Positions 8,437 through 16,112 of a stretch of 64,000 nucleotides of DNA are shown in pieces. Position 1 is the stretch's first letter. Every line of letters starts with the position of its first letter. Below the pieces are notes generated by a model, which worked only from the letters and a program-made list of their open reading frames with translations, had not been told where the DNA came from and did not search any database. The stretch comes from JBDWFY01 sp965275915 (GTDB lineage Bacteria > Pseudomonadota > Alphaproteobacteria > Rhizobiales > Stappiaceae), in assembly GCA_965275915.1 (NCBI GenBank), contig CBDHYI010000008.1, positions 930,001 through 994,000 of the forward strand. Reading direction: 5' to 3'. Both the position numbers and the translations under genes were made by a program.

Positions 8437-9515
8437 CAGAGCATCTCAGTCAGGACCGAATAGTAGGGGGCGTAATCACGGCGCTTTTTGACGACGGTTT
8501 CAAGATATTCCGCAAGCACCGTTTTATCCTGAACCGGATCCTTGACGACAGCGCCCAGAATATTCGGTCCCAGACCTTCGGCGTTCAGCGCGCCGTCGGA
8601 GAAAAAGGCGGCCTGCGAAATGCCGCCTACCATCACGGCAATGGCCTCCGCGGTCGAAAGCGTTCCGCTCGGCGTCTTGAGCGCGGTCTTTCCATCCAGT
8701 GTCTTGCCGTCCCGCAGTTCGCGGAACATGGTTACCACGCGCGTCACTTCCTCAGCGGCGTTTTTCGGTATCGGCAGCGAGAGGTTCTCCGCTGACTCAG
8801 ACACCCGCTTGGTCACGATGGACACTTCTTCCCTGATGTCATCCGGAAGCGGCAACACCACAACGTTGAAGCGTCGCTTGAGTGCCGAGGACAATTCATT
8901 GACGCCCTTGTCGCGGTTGTTTGCCGTTGCGATAACATTGAATCCACGCTTGGCATAAATCGCTGTGTTGAGTTCGGGGACCGGTAACATCTTTTCCGAA
9001 AGCACTGTGATCAGCGTATCCTGAACGTCCGATCCCATGCGGGTAAGCTCTTCAAGCCGGCACAGCTTGCCGTCCTCCATTGCGCGATAAAGCGGGGTCG
9101 GCACCAGCGCATCGCTTGAGGGACCGTGTGCCAGGAGTTGAGCATAGTTCCAGCCATAGCGGACCTGGTTCTCGTCGGTGCCTGCGGTGCATTGGATGAT
9201 CAGGGTGGAGTCGCCCATGATCGCGGCGGAGAGATGTTCCGATACCCAAGACTTTGCGGTGCCGGGGACGCCCAGCAAAAGGAGCGCACGATCGGTGGCG
9301 AGCGTGGCGACGGCCGTTTCGATCAGACGTCTCTGACCGACATATTTTGCGGAAATCTCAGAGCCGTTCGCCGCGCGCCCGCCCATCAGATAGGTGACGA
9401 CGGCCCGGGGAGACAAGGCCCAGCCTTCCGGCTTGGGATTATCGTCGCCTTGCTTCAGGGCGTCCAACTCCTCCCGCCAGATCGTTTCGGCCGGTTGTCT
9501 TAGAATATCGCTCAT
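8436..9515 (-). CDS. MoxR-type AAA+ ATPase (YehL-like)
   Basis: 359-residue AAA+ ATPase. It has Walker A GVPGTAKS near residue 85, a sensor/Walker B region, and the MoxR-like segment FNVIATANNRDKGVNELSSALKRRFN with an arginine finger. The start ATG overlaps the stop of the preceding gene (ATGA) and has AAAGGAG seven bases upstream. MoxR ATPases act as chaperones that remodel or load metals into partner proteins, typically with VWA partners; the VWA gene is two genes downstream in this operon. Specific client unknown. Confidence 0.92.
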   Translation of the reverse strand: MSDILRQPAETIWREELDALKQGDDNPKPEGWALSPRAVVTYLMGGRAANGSEISAKYVGQRRLIETAVATLATDRALLLLGVPGTAKSWVSEHLSAAIMGDSTLIIQCTAGTDENQVRYGWNYAQLLAHGPSSDALVPTPLYRAMEDGKLCRLEELTRMGSDVQDTLITVLSEKMLPVPELNTAIYAKRGFNVIATANNRDKGVNELSSALKRRFNVVVLPLPDDIREEVSIVTKRVSESAENLSLPIPKNAAEEVTRVVTMFRELRDGKTLDGKTALKTPSGTLSTAEAIAVMVGGISQAAFFSDGALNAEGLGPNILGAVVKDPVQDKTVLAEYLETVVKKRRDYAPYYSVLTEML

Positions 9516-10942
9516 GAGGACGCTCCTTTGAGGGCGGCGTTGAATTTGAGAGGATCAAGCACGGGATCGGCGAGATGCAGGCCGCCCATCGTCATGTCGT
9601 TGAGCAACTGTTCCGCCGCATCCCGCGACAGAATGAGGCCGAGACCGTCAAGTGCTGCGCGCAGTGTATGGTGCATCGCGCTGGCGGATTGTGCGCCGGA
9701 TCCGCCGCGCTGCGCTTTCAGAGCCTGAGCAATCGGCTCTCGAATGGCTTTCGCTTTCAGAAGAGCTGCCGAAAAGGCAGGCGGGGCATCGGGACCAATG
9801 ACGCTGAGACAGGCGTCGAGGGCAAAGGATCCCGTTTCGACAAGGGCCTGCGCTTCGCTCAAAATGGTTGCCCGCGACGTTCTTTTCCGGAGGATTTCAA
9901 GGTGTGTGAACCGGGCTTGCCCCTGATCCTTCAGGCGTTGCCAGTAGGCAAGAAGAAGCTGTTCTGAGCTTGTTTCGGCCAGGGCGGTCATGAAGGCCTG
10001 ATTCCAGTCGTCTTCTTTGAATTCGATTGTGTCTGTCAGCTCGCCGACCGTTATTCCCAGGGCAAGGGCGAAGGCGGGGACCGGAACGGACAGCAACAGG
10101 TCGTGCGCCCGGCGCTGCTGCGCCGAATTCAGTTTGTGTTTCGCCCGAACAACGGCCATTCGCCGCAGGAGACCCAATTTACCTGTCTCAAAAAAGCGTG
10201 CCAGCTCCGCGGCATCCTCCGCCGCGCCAAAGGCTCCGAGCCGAGCTAAAAGCTGCCGGGCCCGATCCTTGACCTTGCCGGACCGGTCTGACCTGTTCAG
10301 ATCCTCAAGATAGGATTGGTCGTCTTCAGAAAGTCTGATTGTCAGCGTTTCGACGAGGCGCAGGCGCTCTTCGGCAGGACAAGTGCCGGCCTTTTCCCGC
10401 ATAAGTTCCCGCGCAGCAGCCGGATCGGACGTTCTGAGCTGTTTCAGGGCGAGCCTTCTTTCAGCCGGAAACAGGTCGTCCCAGGTATCGGCGGTCAACG
10501 GCGCTTCTTCCAGTGCCACCGCACCGGCCAGCCATTTTGATACCGGCAGATAGGCCTCGGGATAGCCGGCGGGGTCGGTAGGCGGCAGCCAGTCGAAGGG
10601 GTGGGCCATCACGCCACGCTGCGCCATCAGCGTGATTAGGCCCTCGCTTCTCTGGCGCGTATCAGACTGCTTGATCAGGCGGCGAAACAAAGGGCGCAGC
10701 GGTTCGGGAAGAAGCGGGAGGGCAGGGTCCGGAAATGGCGAATGAGTGGTCAGGTCTTCCGGCGCGTGTGGTCTCAGGCAAACCGGTTTGAGGTGTGCTG
10801 CAAGAGCCAGGAGTCTCAGTTGACTGTCTCCGTCCGTTCTCCCGGCAAGAAAGGCATCTTCGCCCGTTTGCGCATCGCCGCCGCCCATCCATCGCCGGCG
10901 GGCCGCTTCGATCAGAGCAATATCCTCGTCAAGTGTCGGCAT
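9512..10942 (-). CDS. DUF5691 family protein
   Basis: 476-residue, mostly helical protein. The open frame continues further upstream, but that part lies inside the SWIM gene. The ATG at 10942 with GGGACGG before it gives a protein starting MPTLDEDIALIEAARRRW, and a 14-base overlap with the SWIM gene. Its place between SWIM and MoxR genes matches the arrangement I associate with DUF5691 proteins. It contains HEAT-like helical stretches (RARQLLARLGAFG) and no recognisable catalytic motif. Role unknown, presumably an adaptor of the ATPase complex. Confidence 0.78.
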   Translation of the reverse strand: MPTLDEDIALIEAARRRWMGGGDAQTGEDAFLAGRTDGDSQLRLLALAAHLKPVCLRPHAPEDLTTHSPFPDPALPLLPEPLRPLFRRLIKQSDTRQRSEGLITLMAQRGVMAHPFDWLPPTDPAGYPEAYLPVSKWLAGAVALEEAPLTADTWDDLFPAERRLALKQLRTSDPAAARELMREKAGTCPAEERLRLVETLTIRLSEDDQSYLEDLNRSDRSGKVKDRARQLLARLGAFGAAEDAAELARFFETGKLGLLRRMAVVRAKHKLNSAQQRRAHDLLLSVPVPAFALALGITVGELTDTIEFKEDDWNQAFMTALAETSSEQLLLAYWQRLKDQGQARFTHLEILRKRTSRATILSEAQALVETGSFALDACLSVIGPDAPPAFSAALLKAKAIREPIAQALKAQRGGSGAQSASAMHHTLRAALDGLGLILSRDAAEQLLNDMTMGGLHLADPVLDPLKFNAALKGASS

Positions 10943-12317
10943 GATACCGTCCCAGATTGCTGTCCACTGCCAGAAGGTCGGCCTGGAACCCGTTCCACAA
11001 GACGACGGTGCTGTTGAGGTTGGCTCCCAGAAGCGATTTATCGAAAGCTGCATCGATAAGCGGCAGAACGTATTTTTCTCCCTGCCACCAGGGTGTGGAC
11101 CCGGACATGGCAATGCGACCGCGCGGCAGCAGCAGCGGCAGCGTGCCAAGCCATGGTTCCAAAATCAGGGCTTGGGCGTAAGGGGCCAGAATGTCGGTGT
11201 CTGTGGAACCGCAGCTTGGCCAGTCTGCATAGTCCTCACAAACGTTACGCGCAACGATCTGGGCGCGCAGTGGAACCTGTGCCGGATAATAGGCCAGTTC
11301 CGCCTGAAACTGTTCGCCGGGAGAGAAAGCAGCCCCCTGCTGCCCCAGACTGGCCGGATAGAAATCCTGCAGCAGAGCAAACCTGTGGTCGGCTTCGTTC
11401 AGGCAAAGAAGCCAGGTCGACCGGGCGATCAGACCGTCGCGCCGGTTTTCTTCCCGGGAGGTCAGCACTTCCCAGCGCCCGGTCTGACGCGGGGCTTGGG
11501 ATGATTGCAGCAATTCTTCGCGTGGTTCTGCACCGAGGATCTCCCGTCTGAGAGCGGGCGGGACCTGTTCTCCCGTGCCCCAGCCGCGGGATATCAGGAC
11601 GAGCTTGCCCAGAGCGCTGATCAGGGCATCGGGGCGATCCCGCGCGGGAAGGTCAAGTATAGAAGCGGGCAGGCCGTCGATCCGCGCGGCCAGTGTTCCC
11701 GCTTTGGCATCGACCAGCCGCGATGCGATTCGGCGGCAGCGGCTTGTCAGATCGCCCAGAAGATCGGTCAAGCCGGTCCTAAGCTGGTCGGATATCCATC
11801 CTTCCAATTCCTGAAGGCCCTCGCTGATCGATTGCCGCGTCGCTTTGGCCCGCTTGATTTTCGCTGCCTGCCTGCGGGCCTCGGCCTTCGGGTCGGCGGA
11901 TACAGCCTCCCCATGATCCCGCGCCGCTGCGAGGCTCTTTCGAAGGGCTTTGTCATCGGACTGTCCGGAGTTCCCGGCCGTCGATTTCCTGCGCCGGCCG
12001 AGCCAATCGGTGATCCATTCCGGAGGGTCCGCAACTAAGAAGTCGGATTGGTCCGCAGACCAGAAAAGCATCAGGGCCAGAGCGTGCTTGCATGGAAATT
12101 TGCGCGAGGGGCACGAACATTTTGCGCCAAGGTCTGACAAATCGACGGCAACACGGTAGGGATTTGCGCCCGACCCCTGGCAGGCACCCCAGATCAGGCC
12201 GCCGTTCTCGGATCTCCGGCGTTCGGGCCATTGAGCTGGCTTTAACAGCTTCGTTGCCGCTTTCAGCGATGCCTGGTCCGGAGCTGCATCCTCAATGCTT
12301 TTGGCTGGGAGCGTCAT
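10929..12317 (-). CDS. SWIM zinc-finger protein (YehQ-like)
   Basis: 462 residues from the ATG at 12317; a TTG at 12389 would add 24 residues. I prefer 12317 because members of this family begin shortly before the conserved AP-D-ASLKA segment, and because neither site has a good ribosome-binding sequence. The SWIM motif CxCx(n)CxH is present as C-S-C-P-S-R-K-F-P-C-K-H, a zinc-binding module thought to bind DNA or protein. It is the first gene of the five-gene cluster, so its upstream region should hold the operon promoter. The remainder is helical and unassigned. Confidence 0.85.
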   Translation of the reverse strand: MTLPAKSIEDAAPDQASLKAATKLLKPAQWPERRRSENGGLIWGACQGSGANPYRVAVDLSDLGAKCSCPSRKFPCKHALALMLFWSADQSDFLVADPPEWITDWLGRRRKSTAGNSGQSDDKALRKSLAAARDHGEAVSADPKAEARRQAAKIKRAKATRQSISEGLQELEGWISDQLRTGLTDLLGDLTSRCRRIASRLVDAKAGTLAARIDGLPASILDLPARDRPDALISALGKLVLISRGWGTGEQVPPALRREILGAEPREELLQSSQAPRQTGRWEVLTSREENRRDGLIARSTWLLCLNEADHRFALLQDFYPASLGQQGAAFSPGEQFQAELAYYPAQVPLRAQIVARNVCEDYADWPSCGSTDTDILAPYAQALILEPWLGTLPLLLPRGRIAMSGSTPWWQGEKYVLPLIDAAFDKSLLGANLNSTVVLWNGFQADLLAVDSNLGRYHADT

Positions 12318-12451
12318 GAAAGGAATCAAGGAACGGAATGAATTTGCATGGAGCCGACGGGTGATTTGAATATCGCGTTTGACGGGCAATGAGAAGCGGA
12401 TTCTACCATCGGTCTTCAGATAGTACCGCCTTAGTCAATGAGAGGCTAACA

Positions 12452-12486
12452 CGGGTTTATATCCATCACAGTATGGATTTAACCCG
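12452..12486. other. Stem-loop at the end of the LuxR-type gene
   Basis: An imperfect 14-15 bp inverted repeat (CGGGTTTATATCCAT with ATGGATTTAACCCG, six-base loop) straddles the stop codon at 12466. There is no T-run on either strand, so it is not a typical Rho-independent terminator. It may protect mRNA ends or assist termination between the SWIM and LuxR-type genes. Confidence 0.4.
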
Positions 12487-12933
12487 AGGCGGTCGGCCGT
12501 TAAGATCGGTTTGGTGAAGCAGGGCCGCAACTTGGTTTCGGCTGTTAAGCTCAAGTTTTTTAAGGACGGCGTGGACGTGATCCTTGGTGGTGGCGACGGA
12601 AATGGAAAGGGCATGGGCGATTTGCTTGTTGGAAAGGCCACGGGCCATGCAATGTGCAACGTCCTTTTGCCGTACTGTGAGGCACTTGAGAATGTCAGAA
12701 CCCCGCTTGGACCTTTCCGTCCGCTCTGCCGCGATCACCACCGGCGTGCCGATCACAGCCGTGGCACCGAAGTCTATGACTATATCGTGACCTGTTTCAG
12801 TGAGGCGCGAAAGCGCAGGCAGCGCTTCCCACATGCCCGCAGAGGGCACGCAGTTCTCAAGCGCCTGCAATGCGTTTTTCACCGTCTCTGCTTCTTCTCG
12901 ATCCAACACGTTTCTGTTCCGGAGTCGACCCAT
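12466..12933 (-). CDS. LuxR-type helix-turn-helix regulator
   Basis: About 155 residues. The C-terminal 65 residues form a GerE/LuxR DNA-binding domain (LTVRQKDVAHCMARGLSNKQIAHAL, TTKDHVHAVLKKL). The N-terminal part is short and does not look like a complete receiver or autoinducer domain. An ATG at 12942 is possible, but AGAGGA lies nine bases before the ATG at 12933. That ATG shares two bases with the start codon of the divergent gene at 12932, so the two genes have overlapping starts and no intergenic promoter space. Signal and targets unknown; the divergent pair is the obvious first target. Confidence 0.75.
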   Translation of the reverse strand: MGRLRNRNVLDREEAETVKNALQALENCVPSAGMWEALPALSRLTETGHDIVIDFGATAVIGTPVVIAAERTERSKRGSDILKCLTVRQKDVAHCMARGLSNKQIAHALSISVATTKDHVHAVLKKLELNSRNQVAALLHQTDLNGRPPRVKSIL

Positions 12934-13303
12934 GACTGGCATTCCTCTTGAAGTGAGCAATTTTTTTCTGGCAATGCAAGCCGGTAAAACAAGCTATGAT
13001 GCAATCGAAGCCTGTTTTGGCGACGGGGCGATCTATGAAGAACCCTTCACGGGGGAGGCCCGGCGTCACGAGGGCAAGCCGGCGATCATGAAGGCTATGG
13101 CACTTGGCTGGGAAATGCCGATGGTGGAAACCCGCATCCGGATCGACAGTGCGGCGGCAGTTGGCGATGAAGTGCATGTGGAATGGACCTGCTTCTCGCC
13201 GTCTTTACCCAATGGAAAAGGTTCCGGCCTGAACCGGTTTCAGATACGGGACGGACTGATCGTCAGCCTGATTACGACATTGAAGAAAGAAGAGGGCGCA
13301 TGA
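12932..13303 (+). CDS. SnoaL/NTF2-like protein
   Basis: 123 residues of the NTF2/SnoaL cone fold: an acidic/aromatic pocket start (YDAIEACFGDGAIYEEPFTG) and a C-terminal sheet (VEWTCFSPSLPNGKGSGLNRFQIRDGLIVSLITT). These small proteins bind or isomerise small molecules; function here is unknown. The frame stays open upstream to 12800, but GGAG eight bases before the ATG at 12932 marks the likely start. The stop overlaps the start of the next gene (ATGA), so the two are co-translated. Confidence 0.75.
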   Translation: MTGIPLEVSNFFLAMQAGKTSYDAIEACFGDGAIYEEPFTGEARRHEGKPAIMKAMALGWEMPMVETRIRIDSAAAVGDEVHVEWTCFSPSLPNGKGSGLNRFQIRDGLIVSLITTLKKEEGA

Positions 13304-13662
13304 ACAGAAATCCCGCTGTGGATGCCTGGCTGGAGTCCTACGACAATCCGATGAAACCGGTGGTTATGGCCATGCGCGACCGGATCCTTTCCGGCGATGC
13401 TCGGATAACGGAGACGATTAAGTGGCAGGCACCGACATTTGTCTATAAGGGCAACATCGCGAGCTTCTTCCCAAAATCAAAGAAACATGCGAGCCTGATG
13501 TTCCATAAGGGCGCCGAAATTCCCGGAGCGTTTTCCTTTCTTGAGGGGGACGGCAAGGAAGCCAGGAGCTTCAAGGTGGCGACGCTTGATGATCTTGATG
13601 TAAAGGGCGAGGAACTGGTCGCCATCTGCAAAGCCTGGTGCGATATGAAGGATCGGGCCTGA
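13300..13662 (+). CDS. DUF1801 domain protein
   Basis: 120 residues. DUF1801 (YdhG-like) features are TIKWQAPTFVYKGNIASFFP and a C-terminal helix VAICKAWCDMKDRA. The fold resembles frataxin; its role is not established. It overlaps the SnoaL-like gene by four bases, so they form a two-gene operon. A second DUF1801 protein is at 31691-32113. Confidence 0.8.
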   Translation: MNRNPAVDAWLESYDNPMKPVVMAMRDRILSGDARITETIKWQAPTFVYKGNIASFFPKSKKHASLMFHKGAEIPGAFSFLEGDGKEARSFKVATLDDLDVKGEELVAICKAWCDMKDRA

Positions 13663-13828
13663 CGCGTGCGTCTGAATCTGTCGTCCTGCTCATCAATGCG
13701 GATCACCGTGCCGAAAGTGTATCCCTCGCATCACTCCCGGGGACGTGATGCCTTATTGAATTGAATTCAGGCATGCCGATTCCCATCTCCGGATCAGACG
13801 AAAGCTCTGATATCAAAGGAGATGTCTG

Positions 13829-13957
13829 ATGACCGACATGGATGCCAACGACGCACGCGGTTCTGAAATCGCACCCCAGAGGGCACTCTTGAAGATGCTG
13901 ATTTTTTCAACCGCCGGCGCAATTGTCGCGCTGGTTGTGTCAGCCCTTCTTGCCTGA
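13829..13957 (+). CDS. Small single-helix membrane protein
   Basis: 42 codons starting MTDMDANDARGSEIAPQRAL and ending in one hydrophobic helix (MLIFSTAGAIVALVVSALLA). The ATG at 13829 has AAAGGAG at good distance, and the gene is followed 24 bases later by a strong terminator, so it appears to be a self-contained transcription unit. Too short for homology by eye. The layout resembles small inner-membrane proteins of alphaproteobacteria. Function unknown. Confidence 0.6.
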   Translation: MTDMDANDARGSEIAPQRALLKMLIFSTAGAIVALVVSALLA

Positions 13958-13980
13958 AGAGCAAACCAACCGCATACTTT

Positions 13981-14049
13981 AAAAACCGGACCAGCCATTG
14001 CTTCCGATCCGACAGAGGGTCGATCAGATAAAATGGCTGGTCGGTTTTT
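13981..14049 (+). terminator. Strong bidirectional-looking terminator
   Basis: AAAAACCGGACCAGCCATT (13981-13999) pairs with AATGGCTGGTCGGTTTTT (14032-14049) with one bulged base. A smaller GATCCGAC/GTCGATC hairpin sits in the loop. The right arm ends in a T-run and the left begins with an A-run, so it could stop transcription from both sides. Confidence 0.8.
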
Positions 14050-14087
14050 ATTCGGTCGTATGTCATCAACACGATTGAGGAGGGGCC

Positions 14088-14909
14088 ATGTGTGAATTGT
14101 TTGCAATGTCCTGTTCAAGACCCGCGGCAGTAACGTATTCGCTGAAGGAATTTGCCCGGCACGGCGGAGGGCTTTATCAGAACAAGTCGGGTTGGGGGAT
14201 TGCTTACGCCCATGGTCGTGAGTCGACGCTCATCAAGGAGGCGGAACCTGCCAACGACAGCCCCTGGGTCAATTTTATCGCCGGCCAGGAATTGAAGTCC
14301 GACTGTGTGATCGCCCATGTTCGCCATGCAACGGTAGGACAGCCGACACTGGAAAACACCCATCCGTTCCGGCGTGCGCTGGGCCGGCGTGTGCACGTGT
14401 TTGCCCATAACGGGACATTGGAAGGCCTGCATGACAAACAGGATCTCACGGCTCTGACCCACGAGCCGATCGGGGAAACGGATTCAGAACTGGCTTTCTG
14501 CATGCTGCTTGAGCGCCTGATCCCGGTATGGGACGACGGTGGGGCCGTTGCGGATATTTATGCCCGGCTGGAGGTTTTTTCCGCCTTTGCTCATGAGATG
14601 GCACAGCTCGGCTCCGCCAATTTTCTGTATTCCGACGGTGATGCCCTGTTCGTTCACGCCCATAAACGTGTCTATGAAGAAAATGGCGGTTATTCCAACC
14701 CGCGTCCGCCGGGGCTTTCTATTCGCAACTGCCTGATTTGCGGGGAAGAGGACGAATGGAAAGTCGACGGATGCCATGTCCGCATGGGAGACCGCAAGAC
14801 CATGCTTCTGGCGTCGGTGCCGCTTGACAAAGAAGGGTGGGAGCCGATCGAGGAAGGGGCTGTGCTGGCGGTACGCGGCGGAGAAGAGATCGCGCGGATC
14901 GTCAACTGA
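14088..14909 (+). CDS. Class II glutamine amidotransferase (YafJ-like)
   Basis: 273 residues. Removal of Met1 would expose the catalytic Cys2 (MCELFAMSC), followed by conserved Ntn-hydrolase elements: GWGIAY, VIAHVRHATVG, THPF and FAHNGTL. This is the glutaminase domain found alone in YafJ-type proteins; no synthetase domain is attached, and the ammonia acceptor is unknown. GAGGAGGGG precedes the ATG. It has its own unit after a terminator and is 179 bases before the DnaB-like gene. Confidence 0.88.
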   Translation: MCELFAMSCSRPAAVTYSLKEFARHGGGLYQNKSGWGIAYAHGRESTLIKEAEPANDSPWVNFIAGQELKSDCVIAHVRHATVGQPTLENTHPFRRALGRRVHVFAHNGTLEGLHDKQDLTALTHEPIGETDSELAFCMLLERLIPVWDDGGAVADIYARLEVFSAFAHEMAQLGSANFLYSDGDALFVHAHKRVYEENGGYSNPRPPGLSIRNCLICGEEDEWKVDGCHVRMGDRKTMLLASVPLDKEGWEPIEEGAVLAVRGGEEIARIVN

Positions 14910-15088
14910 CCATCTTTTCGGCAGGCGGCGAGTCAGGCATATTGACCGACAGGCCATGGCCCGTGCCTCCCCCCTCCAGATGGGAAAACAAGCGACCTGT
15001 GGGGCTTTTTGACATTTCAACCGCCTGTTCGGGCATCGCGCATAAGGAGGGACTGCGACAGCTGCTCGCCACAGGAGGTTATTCGTAA

Positions 15089-15802
15089 ATGAAACTTTCC
15101 GCACCTGTTTTCCGTCTGAAACGCCGCGCCAAAAAACTGTCGCGCGACGCCCGTATCCCGCTCTATCAGGCGCTCGATAAAGTCGCCGGTGAAGAGGGTT
15201 TTGCCAGATGGAGCCTGCTCGCCGCGCAGGCCGATACAAAGGCTCCCGCAAGCCATCTTCTGGATCGGCTTGCGGCCGGCGACCTCGTGCTTCTTGGCGC
15301 GCGGCCGGGTCACGGAAAAACGCTGATGGGTCTTTCACTTCTGGCCAATGCGATTAAGCGGGGCCGTCGGGGTGTGCTCTTTACGCTTGAGAGTACCGAG
15401 GCGGACATTCTTGATCGCTATGAGCGTGTGGGCGGCGACATCGCAGCCGCAAACGGCCGGTTCGCATATGATACGTCCGACGCGATCAGCGCGGACTATA
15501 TCGCGGAACACCTGACTGGCGCACCGCCGGACACAGTCGTGGTCGTGGATTATCTGCAGCTTCTGGATCAGCGGCGGAACAACCCGGATGTCGGCACTCA
15601 AGTACGCCGCCTCAAATCCTTGGCCACAGAGCAAAACCTGGTTGTTGTGCTTATCTCGCAGATTGACCGTTCCTACGAACTCTCGGACCGGCCTTGTCCT
15701 GACCTGCGCGACATCCGCCTGCCGAACCCCTTGGACCTGACCTTGTTCGATAAAGCCTGTTTTCTGAATAATGGCGAGATGAGGGTTGAGACCGTCGCTT
15801 GA
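15089..15802 (+). CDS. DnaB-helicase-like RecA-fold ATPase
   Basis: 237 residues with Walker A GARPGHGKT (about residue 71), a DnaB-like TLESTEADILDRY segment, Walker B VVVVDYLQLLD and the Q-containing VLISQIDRSYE loop. It matches the C-terminal ATPase core of DnaB-type replicative helicases but lacks the N-terminal DnaG-binding domain. It is therefore probably not the replicative helicase but a stand-alone RecA-like ATPase of unknown role. AGGAGG lies nine bases before the ATG. Confidence 0.8.
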   Translation: MKLSAPVFRLKRRAKKLSRDARIPLYQALDKVAGEEGFARWSLLAAQADTKAPASHLLDRLAAGDLVLLGARPGHGKTLMGLSLLANAIKRGRRGVLFTLESTEADILDRYERVGGDIAAANGRFAYDTSDAISADYIAEHLTGAPPDTVVVVDYLQLLDQRRNNPDVGTQVRRLKSLATEQNLVVVLISQIDRSYELSDRPCPDLRDIRLPNPLDLTLFDKACFLNNGEMRVETVA

Positions 15803-16112
15803 TGATCTCGGTTTGGATGTGTGAGTACGCCCTCGTTGCGTTCGGGAAACCGTTCAACTGATTAAGAACGCGTCGACGGCAGCCGGGGCGCGGAGTTTTC
15901 TGCGCTCCCTGTCTTATTGAGCGATGAAATGAATGGGTCCTGAGCCTAGTGCCCGCTAGAATTCAGCGACAAATCCCATACCGGACCTGATCGGTTCCCC
16001 GGTTTGTTCTTTGTGCCCTTTGGTGTATAGGCTCCTGAGTACGGCGCAGGGATAGTCTCACTGCGCCGTTCCAGATTTGCCGACTGTCACACCTGGCTCG
16101 AACGGGAAGCGC
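15803..16112. other. Gene-free stretch with repeat fragment and hairpin
   Basis: No supported gene. It contains a fragment of the dispersed repeat (15923-15949) and a perfect 9-bp inverted repeat (ACGGCGCAG 16041-16049 with CTGCGCCGT 16061-16069) in the leader of the next gene. The hairpin has no T-run. Confidence 0.5.
15923..15949 (-). repeat. Fragment of dispersed hairpin repeat (terminal arm only)
   Basis: GATGAAAT, four variable bases, then GGGTCCTGAGCCT match the complement of the left arm of the full repeat at 32446-32479, with no internal part. It looks like a solo end or a decayed copy. Confidence 0.55.

Noticed and set aside
16041..16069. 9-bp hairpin as a terminator of the DnaB-like gene
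   Set aside because: No T-run follows on either strand and it is over 200 bases from the stop; kept only as a leader hairpin.
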